Below, piece after piece: positions 12,701 to 23,100 of a DNA stretch of 64,000 bases. The stretch lies in the NCBI GenBank assembly GCA_035582835.1, contig JAYKAV010000023.1, positions 956,357-1,020,356 on the forward strand. The letters are read 5' to 3'. Position 1 is the stretch's first letter; each line of letters starts with the position of its first letter. The position numbers and the translations under genes are program-made. Under the pieces are notes generated by a model. That model ran no database searches. It was not told the DNA's origin and saw only the letters and a list, made by a program, of their open reading frames with translations. Source of the stretch: Phoebastria nigripes (taxonomy: Eukaryota > Chordata > Aves > Procellariiformes > Diomedeidae).

Positions 12701-14121
12701 TCTCCTTTTCCAGTGCCCAAGGTCACTTTTTCATGTTTTCTCTGTTGGCTCTAGGCTCTGCTGGCTGTAGCGTTGCTCAGCATCTGATATGGCTTGGGTA
12801 GCAAAAATGCGAGCCTCGGTTACAAAATGGAAAGGAAACTACTTCCAACCACTGAAGATGACAGGTTTTGCCCCTACTTGGCAAACACATGGTCAGGTTT
12901 GTTATATTCCACTTTCCTTCCCGTTGCCCTGTTGTATCTCAAATACGTCTAGTTACATCCACATTGCTGAAATGTACATACTACTTATTTGGACTCACAG
13001 GAGAATTAATTTTTTTGTTAGTTTTTTTGCTTTCCAGGAGAAGTTAATTCATAACCTTTATTTTACATTAAGCCAGGGGCAAACCTAAATTAAAGCTAAA
13101 CAAAATAGTTCCTTTTTCATGCTAGCATTTATCTTGTTTGAGAAAGTCCTGCTGATGAATGTATTGATGCCAGTACCCTGACCATTTTTTTTCTATTGTG
13201 TAAGAATTACATAGCTGCTCTTTTAAAAGGAAATTTTTGCAGATCACTTCTTTAATCACTAGATCAGGTAAAAGAATCGCTTGCACTCTTAAAAATAATT
13301 TGGAAATTAATTGTGGTATCCACAATTGGCATATTGTTTTGTCAGTCCATTTGTGCTGTGGAGCTGTTTTTCCTACTGAGATGTAGTTTATTATTCACAG
13401 TTGGAAAATAAATTAGGCATGTTTTTTCTGCGCTAATAGGTAAGTGTGCTAAGAAGAGTCCTAGAGCCGATAACAAATTAAGGTTTTGGTGGTTTTGTTT
13501 GGGTCATAGCTGGACAAAATTAATAATGTGTATGTATCATACAGAGCACGTAGAACACCACTGACTGTCATGAGAAGTTATGAGGTCTGTGACACTGAAG
13601 TTAGGTAGTGGATAAAAAGCCCAAGTGATAGCAAACTTTCCACCTTGTGTTTGAGTCGGAAGAGGGGAAGATTCATGAATTAGGCACAACAGAACTTTCT
13701 TTTGGCACACCTGCAACTTTCTAAAGCGTTTGTTATGATTTAAAGAAGATCTTGAAAAGGCAAATGTGAATTAAACCTTTTTTTTTAAAGAATCTGATAA
13801 CGTGTCTTTGACTTAGTACTTCAGAATTTTGTTTCAAGTATGAAATTTCAGATTAAATTTTCATAACAAATAAATGTAAATGGTTTTTGCTCCATCTTCT
13901 TATTCCAATGCAGCAGAATTGCAAACTCATTTGACTACCTTGAGTTTCACACATACTCTTGTCAATGCTGCTGTAGATTAATAAACTTTCCCAGCTGAGA
14001 GTAATACCTCAAAAATGCTGCTGTCTCATTAGTACTTGTGTTACAAGCTCTCAAGCAAGTCTGACATATATGGGTAAGGAGGAGGGAGGGGGCTTAGGTC
14101 CTCTTTGTTTAAAAGTTTCAG
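9763..14121. other. Intergenic region downstream of MAN2B2
   Basis: No gene was recognised. Open frames here are short and lack family motifs. There is an A-rich run near 11840-11863 and general AT-rich sequence. An open frame at 12132-12338 ends near a GTAAAT but shows no known domain. Confidence 0.5.
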
Positions 14122-14291
14122 ATGTATTTTTCAGTATGCTTCCTCTGGTGTTCTTTGAAGGCCATGGAGAAAAGTTTTGGGAGACGGATTTGTGCAGAGC
14201 GTTCGGAAGAGACTGGCTATAATTATTGCCTCTCCAAGAACAGAGTGCCTCTGGGCTGAGCAGCTGCTCTGCAATCATCTCCAGCACACAG
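14122..14291 (+). ncRNA. Possible untranslated leader exon of the Ig-receptor gene
   Basis: The segment lies between an AAGTTTCAG acceptor and a strong donor, CACACAG|GTGAGTAA. It is on the strand of the Ig gene and 2.8 kb before its first coding exon. An internal ATG opens a 45-codon frame that ends in TGA before the donor, so it could be a noncoding leader with an upstream ORF. This is inference from splice-site quality only, and the segment may belong to no transcript. Confidence 0.2.
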
Positions 14292-16158
14292 GTGAGTAAA
14301 GTTACACATTTACAGAATCCAAATCCATCGATGCAGTTTCCAAAGTTAACTAAGATTAAGTTGAAGAAAGAAAAGAAAATTTAAAAGGATCTTTCTGTTG
14401 TAGATGCTTTCCTGACCCACATAGTCGTTTTCTGTGATGCACTTCTCCTGGCAGCAAAGCTGGCTTAAGAAATTTTGTCACCGTATTTTTCCACCCACTC
14501 AGTAGTACTGTGATGAGAGTTTGTGGGGTTGTGTCGTAAAACGGTACAATGAAGTAACCTGGGCTAAAAATAAACCTTTTTCCCAACCCCTTTTTCTGTG
14601 TGCTAGTTCATTTCCTCTCTGACAGTAGATGCTTTGGATTAGAGCCAAAGCATCTTTCAGAGTAAATATAAGCTGCTATCATCACTATTGAAAAAGCTTC
14701 ACCTAGTCTCTAGACAAAATATTCTGCATGCTGGAGCTGCCAGCTGCAGAACTCAACACTAAATGCACAAATGTAGCTATATAAATACAAGACAAACTAG
14801 TTTTTTCCCTTGAATTTACACATGCATACTTCATTTACTCTACATCTTTGATCAGTGGTACCAAAGATAACATGAATGTCAATGTAACAGAATTATTTAA
14901 TATAATTCAATAATATCCTTAAGTATAAATTGTTTGCTTTAATATATCCTTTCATTCACTTGAATTTAAAAGTATTTGTTATGTCCTCACTAGCTCTAAA
15001 AGGTGATAACTAAGTCAGCTAGGTACCATCAGAAATGGGGAGCGCCTACAGCACTTTGTAACATTTATCTTTACTATTGTCTCATTTTTAATTTTACTTG
15101 GCAATCTAAACAACACTGGAAATTACTTCTATAAGGTAGATACTGAGAAGCAGGTGAGCCAATGCATCATGCTTTTGTTGCTGACAAATGGAAAGGAGCA
15201 GTGCTTTAGGCTTTAAATGTGGCTGTGTCTTCATTACAAATTGCAGTTCAGCTGTTCTGGACACCTGCCCAGTGCTGCTAAAACCTGATGTTAGTTCTAG
15301 GAAAGCTTCTGGTTGACAGGTTCTTATCAAGTTCTTAATTTAACTGATTTGTGTTCTCACCATGTTCCATTTGATTTTTTTTTTTTTTTTNAAAAAAACT
15401 TCTGTCAGTGCAATTTTGATGTTATCCAACTGAACATGTTTGTGGGACAATTTTGTCTGGCCTGGTACCTTTGCATTTGAAATGTCTGTCAAGGGAATAA
15501 GACTGGATAAGTTGGGAAAACAGAAGCAATGTTTTGTCTTCCACTTCTCTGGCCAGGCAATGTAAGTGATTCTGGGTTGGAGCCAAAAATCAGTACTGGA
15601 GAATGTTAAACAGCATACAGTTATGTATATTTGTAGATTTTTTTTTAATAATTGAAGGCAAATGAGTTTCAACATGGCTCTTAACTTGATGACGTAACTG
15701 TAGATCATTTTATTGCATATCAGCATAAGCTGAAATAAATGCTTCTTTCTTCCTATTGTCTTTTAGCTATTTTATTTAATAAAATAGTTGTGTTTTTTTT
15801 AAGGCAATTCATATATTCTGACAATAGCATTCGCAGAACAAGAAGGGAAAAAAAAATCTGCTTTCTTCAGGAAGATGTATGTGTCAGTAAGGTTCCCTGT
15901 TAATTTTCATTGAGAAATGGAGAGAGAAGGTTTGTTCACAAGAAAAAGAGCCTTCAGTGGCTCTTGGAAATGTGGAAGTACATCCCAAGCATAACCAGTA
16001 ATCTCTGGAGGTCACACTCAGTCAGTAATACTTGTCTGAACCCAGGGCACGCAGTTTGCTGAACAGGGTAGAGGGGCCACTTTAATTTCAGTATCCCTGG
16101 AGAACCTATAAAATCTCATCTAAAGTTCATCATTCCTCAGGCTCCATGTGCTTTGCAA

Positions 16159-16178
16159 TATTCAACAATTGTTGAATA
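16159..16178. repeat. Perfect 20-bp palindrome
   Basis: TATTCAACAATTGTTGAATA is its own reverse complement. Its core AACAATTGTT is two head-to-head ACAAT motifs of the type bound by SOX HMG proteins. It sits about 0.9 kb upstream of the first coding exon of the Ig-receptor gene. Confidence 0.85.
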
Positions 16179-16965
16179 GTAATCAGTAAGTCTTGATGTG
16201 ATTTGAAAAACCCTGGCTGGATTTTTTAAGAGAGCCGGCTGTGGTTTTTTGGCTCTCAATAGCCCATGCTTACAATCTTCCTGAAACAAGCCTTTGTTAA
16301 TATACATGACACTGGTATTGCATTAATGCAACTGCACCCGTAGAGGTAATAGTGAGACACATTGCATACACAGCATAGTGTTCTGGATTGTTTCCCACTG
16401 ATGTTGTGGGATGTTGGGGCCATTGCGAGCGTGGTCTTTGAACTCAGCCTTCCTCCATTGCTCCTGCCAATGGAGCTATGCTACTGTTAAGGCAAAAGTA
16501 GGAAAGTACCCTTCACAGGAGGGAAGAATTTAGGCAAGACTTCAGCAAGATGGCAATGAAATGTGTGATAAGGAAAGATAGGAGTAATACTTGGCATCAG
16601 TGTAACCTATGTACAATCATTGTCTCTTTGGCTTCAAATAAGATTCATCAGGTTGGCTGGAAGAGGCTGCTGACAAGCCTATACACAGTAGCTAAGGAAG
16701 TCTCATCTTCATAAAATGCCTCTAAATGAAGGACTGCAGAAGTGCAATGGCAAACATTCACAAGACCACTGTAAGTATGGAAAAGCAGTTCTTTATGTCA
16801 TATCAGAAGAGAGGCTAATCTAGTGTTGAAAGGTAACCAGTTAGGACACAGTTTAAAATTTAAAGAAGAAATGTTCTGATTTCAGACAGGATAGCTGGGC
16901 TCTAAACCAGACACATCTATGACAGCAATTTCTGTCGTCCTCGCCACGTCCCTCGCCCACGAGGG

Positions 16966-16977
16966 AAGAGGAAGTTA
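16966..16977 (+). promoter_or_regulatory. Ets/PU.1-like site upstream of the Ig-receptor gene
   Basis: The sequence AAGAGGAAGTTA matches the purine-rich PU.1/Ets consensus (AGAGGAAGT) and lies about 90 bp before the predicted start codon. No TATA box is visible nearby. TATA-less promoters with a proximal PU.1 site are common in myeloid and B-lineage genes. Both its use and the cell type are inference. Confidence 0.3.
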
Positions 16978-17062
16978 AGCTACGAATCTGACATGCTTTC
17001 ATTTGTTGTTTTGCTGATCTTCGACAAAGACACCCTGATGCAAGTGCTAATAATCCTGCGTG

Positions 17063-17114
17063 ATGATCATAATTTCACTGAAACTTCTTTTAACAATGTG
17101 TTTTGGCTCCTTAG
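17063..17114 (+). CDS. Ig receptor exon 1: signal peptide
   Basis: The ATG opens MIIISLKLLLTMCFGSL and the exon ends in phase 1 at TTAG|GTGAGT, a near-consensus donor. Joined to the next exon it reads GSLATGPNNL, with a plausible signal peptidase site after A18. An overlapping frame with an ATG at 17003 (MLSFVVLLIF) is also open to the donor but does not join the Ig exon in frame. Confidence 0.65.
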
Positions 17115-20100
17115 GTGAGTGCTCTTTACTTGCTTTGTTTTGTTTATAGTTAGTCACCTGTAATTCTTGAGCTGGATTTAAAAAAACTTCTCACATATCC
17201 ACCTCAAATAGACTTGTATGAGAGACAAGGAGGATGTTAACTATGTCTTCATAATGCTGAAATCAAAATTAAAATGTGTGGGGAATCAAAAAGCATTTTC
17301 ACAAAATGATTGTTGTAGAAAAAGCGTAGAGGAAAAGATCTTACACTTCAACACCCGGAAGGATGCTAGGTTAATGCAAGCACCGTTTCTCTTAGACCTT
17401 CAGACTTGAATATTTATTGTGACAAACACTGAATGTAGAATTTTAAAACGTTAAGGAGGTTTTCTTCTAGATCACATAGATACTGAAATACAAAGCAGAT
17501 AAGGTTTCATGTTTCTTATTCAATACAAATTGCACTGGATAATACTGAAGGCATTCAATATAAATAAAAAAACGGAACAAAAGAGAGGGAGAGATTAAAA
17601 GATTAAGCAAGGGCAAAAGGATGTTTTCAGTGATGTTTTTCAGAAAGACAGTAAGGTGACAAGATGGAAACGTAGCACAGCCTGTAGCACAACTGTATTT
17701 TAAACGACAAACCAAATGAACAGAAAAACTGAAATTAGTGATCAGTTCTTTGGCACTTGAACAGCTTCTAAGTTGTCATTTACACACTACAACAATTCTT
17801 TCCCTTATTTTTTCTGCTGTTTATTACCCCCATGCTGTCCATGTTGTTCTCTGCAAGTTGTTGAGTGCTGCATTGTGGAAAAAAGAGAGGTGCCTAACTC
17901 CTTTAGGTATGATAAATATGTGGCTTTTTCTAAGGGCAACAGAAAAAATTTTATTTGCATAATTCTGATAAAACTTACCAGATGCCATTTCAGGACCAGA
18001 TAGGGGCAAAATCATACCATTACTTATATGTTGGTGTGAAATGTGCCTGAGTTACAAACAGGATAAAATTCGGAAGAAAACCATGCAGTTTACTCTCATT
18101 ATGAGTAGTTCCTCACTTTAACAGTATAAATGCTAGAAAAAGGATATGATAATTCTTCATGCAGCATATGAAACTAATGGTCTCAGCAGTCATGGGGATA
18201 GATTTTATAGGATTAGCACTTCTGTGATAAGCATCAATGTCATTAGAATTAAAAAAAAAAAAGCTATCTGATATCCACACAGTGGTTTCACTTCAGAAGA
18301 AAATATTTTGTACAGTGTTGCACAATATCTCATGTAGATCACTTTGCGTGTGGACAGTGAGTGATAAAGAGATTCAAAGCAGGAAAGAGTAAAAAGTTTC
18401 CTCTGATACTGCCCGAGTCAGCCTTAGCTAAAAGCCAGGCAACAGACCTGATGAGACAACTGTGGTCTGAATGGCATATTGTATACTTATTAAACTAAGG
18501 AGGTGAATTTGATGCTATAAACTACTTGTCAGCAAAAACTTAATGAAAGAAGTTTAAATAAAATTAAAGAACCACCCCTAAAATGCTGTACTTTTGTCAC
18601 TAATTAGAAGCAGTCCAGGACAAGAACTCCTACATGGTGACAAAAATTGTAGTGGATTTTTCTTTTGTCTTGATGAGTCTTTCACTCTTCACTGATGAAT
18701 CATTCTGAATGACTCCTTTTGGTCATTCTTTATGTGGCAGATAAAGTGTTTAATATGTTTCAGACTCAACCTCTATTATAAAAGTTTTTGTTGAAAATAA
18801 AAAATAAGTATATCAGCGAGTACACAGAAAATCTTCATTATTCACAAACAATGATGGGGAGGGCTTTAACACACCAGATTAAAAGTTTCCTTTAGCCAGA
18901 AAGTAATTGCCGTTGTTCAAGGGAGAAGTGGATAGTAACTGATCTTAAAAATTAATCTCATAATGATTTTACAATATTAGCATTATTTTAAATACTGTGA
19001 TTGTAGACATTCCAGCTGTAATGTCACCTCTTTGCTGCTTTAATTTTTAAATCTGTGTGTATTTCTCCACTAGCTACAGGTCCCAATAATTTAACAGTCA
19101 TCCAAACACCAACGAAAATACATCTATCAATTGGAGACTACACTGAAATTGCCTGTATTTGGGAAAAATCTGTTGTGAGGTATAGAGTAAGCTGGTATCT
19201 TGTTAATAAAGAGAACATCATCAGAACTATATCATCAAAACTTTTCTATGTATCCAACGTCACCCGTGAAAGCAAGGATGTGCTAGTGATAAAATCTGCC
19301 AATGTAAATGACACGGGATTTTACTACTGTGAGATAATTACTGAAATACCTTTCTGTAAGAAAGTTTGTGGAAATGGGACGACAGTGATTGTTGAAGAGA
19401 AAGGTAAGCTAGCAAGAGCATATGCGTGCCATTTAACTTGTCATCGTAAAGATTCTTCAGTTTGAACTATTTTATACATTTCCTCCCTCTCCCACATCCC
19501 TCCCCCAACGCTGTGGATTTCAGGATGAATGAGACAAACACAGAGAGGACCAGAACAACTCTTAATGACAATTGACGTAAGCTCTCTACCTTAATACCCC
19601 CAGTGTGAAGTGTTTGTTTTCTTCTGTAAGGGTTTGCTAAGAGGAATTATTAGTTAAGGTTTACAAAAAAGCTGTGCATCAGCTGTGTATTTCACAAAAG
19701 ACCCAAACGCAATTCCTTCTCAGAAGGGATTTGGTAGGCTAGATGTGAGACAGTGAATGAATTTGCCTTGTGGTAAGGAGTGGCTGAAACAATCACATGG
19801 TTAGTCTGTTCAGTGGTATGTACCCTTTACTAACCATTTGATCTTTTTATTACAAGTTCTTAATAAAAAGTGGGAGATAAATCAATATAGAAGATAGAGC
19901 AGTATGGGCTGACAGAACATTTTTATTTTTGTTATGACAAAATGTTTTATATAGGCTGTGTCTCCTTATTTTATTATAGTCGTATGGTAACCTTTACAGG
20001 GGAGCAATTTAAGGTCCCAATTCTGAATTAAGCATTGAAAAGCATTAATACAATGAGTATTCAAACACAATTGAATTTTTCAGCAATAGGAGTGAGGTAT

Positions 20101-23100
20101 ATTTCACCTTCAATTATGAAAAGAATGTGACATACCTAGAAAACAATCTACCTCACTTCTGTTACACAACTGTTTCAAGATACTATGCATCACTTCTTGA
20201 AGATGCTGATCTCTGCCTCTCTCTTCCTACCTCTCAGCTGTAGAAAAAGTCTAGGGGACTAGCTCTGACTAAACCTTTAACATTATCAAACATCACTCAT
20301 ACATCGACTGGTCAAGTCACGGGAAGTAACTTTCCATTCATCCAGCACAGTCCAGTTTTGGACACTATTTTACACTATTGGCCAACTGGTAGTCCAAAGG
20401 GAGGCACAAAAATGATCAAAGATTTAGAAAACATCAGTGGCAGAGAATGAATGAAGTGTTCAAAATGGGGGGAAATGAATGTAAAAGGCTGATAAAGAGT
20501 TAAAATAATCTGAGCTCCTAAAATGAGTTAAGTGATCTGATCTCTTACTTGGTCAAGTAGTAATAGCCTTGAAGTACAAGCAGAAAAGACTCAGATTAGA
20601 CACTGAGGGGACAAAACTGCCAAACTGCAGGAGCTATAGGAGGGATTGATGTTACTGTTCATCAGGCACGCATCCCTCAGGAATGGTGAAGTATAGATGA
20701 CCTTGCACTTGGGTGGGGGGGTGGACTGATTCACTCCTGAAGTCACTTTTAATTTTAGGTTTTTGGTGGTGGTTTTTGGTTTTTTTTTTTTGCTATCGTG
20801 TTGTTCTTCTATTGTATCTTTGAATAGTACATAACTTCATTTGAAATATATAATTGCAGAAGCTCACGCATTGAAAAAGAGAGATTTGGCAATATGGGCC
20901 ATCATTCCTTTCTTAGTGGCAGTGGGAAGCTTGTGTCTTTGCTACAAAAAGAAACAGCAGTCAAAACTTTCTGGTGAGTGCCGATATTTCCATTAACACA
21001 TACTTTCTAAGTTAGATGTTTGTTTTCAGATGGCTGGACAGGTGCATTTAAGAGGCATCACTAAGAGGAATTTCAANGTATAACTTTTGCTCACCTGGTC
21101 CCGATCTGCTAGGGGCACCTTAAGCTGAGAGTAGGGATCAAATGGCACAGCTTGTAGTTCAAGTGAGCGTTCTTGCACCCACTTGCCTCCATTATTTATC
21201 TTTCCAGAAAGAATGATCACTTAGACTGACCTGTCTAGGATATCAAAGGAATATCAATTCTGATAATTTCTTAGCAGACCGAAAAAGTGAGGAGCCAGAA
21301 CTTTGTTCTGCATAATGGTCTTACTCTAGGTAGTGACACCTGGAAGTGACATCTGAAAGATCTGACTTTGGGGACTTTGTTCTGAGCTATGTTTTTAAGC
21401 TGTGAATTTTTTTAACTAATTATTAATTTTTGTTTGTTGCAAAATCCTGAAATGAAGGATGGAAGAAGTCACAAGAAAAAACAGTGAATGGCAAGGGTAC
21501 AGGACAAGTGTAAATGTAGGGCATCTGTGGGTGGTGGGTACAGACCAGTGACGTATAACCTAAGGCAGCCTCTTAAGTAACTGTAGCATGAGTATTATGG
21601 TTGCAATGTGAGGCTTACTCAGCTTGTGAGCTGTCAGGGATATAGGTGGAATATCTGACTTGAGATGCAATTCAACTTGCAGATTAAAAAAGCAGGGGGA
21701 GGGGATTTAGGCAAGTGAAAGCTCCTACTTCAGTCACTGGAGTTGACACAGGCATGGATCTTGAGACCTCTGTGTGAACTGACCCGTTGTAGGTGTCTAC
21801 TTAAGGGTGAGCCGATCAGTTCTCTTGATCACTTTCCATGGCACAAACTCTGTTGACCAGATCTCTATCGCCTGAGGGGTGTTTAGAAACCTGAAGGTAG
21901 CTCTTTCCATCTGCAAGCTGAATACCGTTCCGGTGCCTGTCATCAAGACTAGCTACACAAGAGTTCTGCACTCTTCATTTCAGAGCTTTACAGAGCTCTG
22001 GTAGAGTACCAGTGTGACTCTGGAAATGGACAGTAAGCAAGCAGTGACTGTAACTTGGTTTGTGCTAAGGTTCTGCACAGCCTCCTGTGCCGGCAGGAAG
22101 ACATCAGGAGGAGCAGATGCTCGAAGTTGCAGAACTTCATGGGAGAAATGAATCCACCAACGAAGCAGCTGAGGAAAACTCATCATGTAATTCTGCTGAA
22201 TGGGTAAGTGGCTTATAAAAAGACTCTTGCTATGAGAGAAGGACTTTCAAAATGAGGCACTGGGGAGCGCGCTGAACAGAAAGCACGCAACAAGCTGCTG
22301 TTCCTAGGACGGCATCTTACTACACATGAAAAAGGTTTAAAGCAAAAAAAAAAAAAGTTTTCTTGCAAGCGACAACACTCAGAAATTAAGAAAAAAGATA
22401 TTTAGATAGTAGGAAAGTATTGGATTCTGTTGTTATACTTAATGACACTCTAAAATTGCCTGGAGAAGAGGGCAGCAAAAAGTGGAGAATATCAATATAG
22501 AGACTGAGTGAAAGAAGTGTAGAAGAAGTAAAAAATGGCAATAAAGTCCCTTTACATATAATTGTATATCAACCTCAAGGGGCTTAGACCAGCTTCAGCT
22601 CATAGGGCCATTGGAGCAGGCAACACTTGCTGAGAACAGGTAGCAGATTTCAGGCAAGCTCCTTTTTCCAGGCAGTTATTAATCTTTTAATTACATTAAA
22701 ACATAAAGTGGGCAAGGGAAAGAAGCCCTAATTTAACTCTTGCATAGGCAGGCGCAACTTCCATTACAATCAGCTGGACAGGCTTGGACAAGCCACACAG
22801 AGATTGTATGTAGATTCCCACTGAAGCTAAGAGACTTGCTTTTACAGGAGATATCGTAGTAGAAAATTTTAAAAATACAAGGCATGAGATGGTCTGGTCA
22901 TAGTAATAAAATATCCTAATTACTAGCTATAAATGGATAACTCTTCTACTTGTTAATATTTAATGAAGATGTAAGAAAACAAGGTTGAGAATGAGAAAGC
23001 AAGCATCAGAGGTGGTGCAGAGTGAAGAGTTCATTAGTAGCCATTAACTGCTCAGGGTTTGTATGAACAACAAGACTCATCCAGAGGATGTGTGAATACA

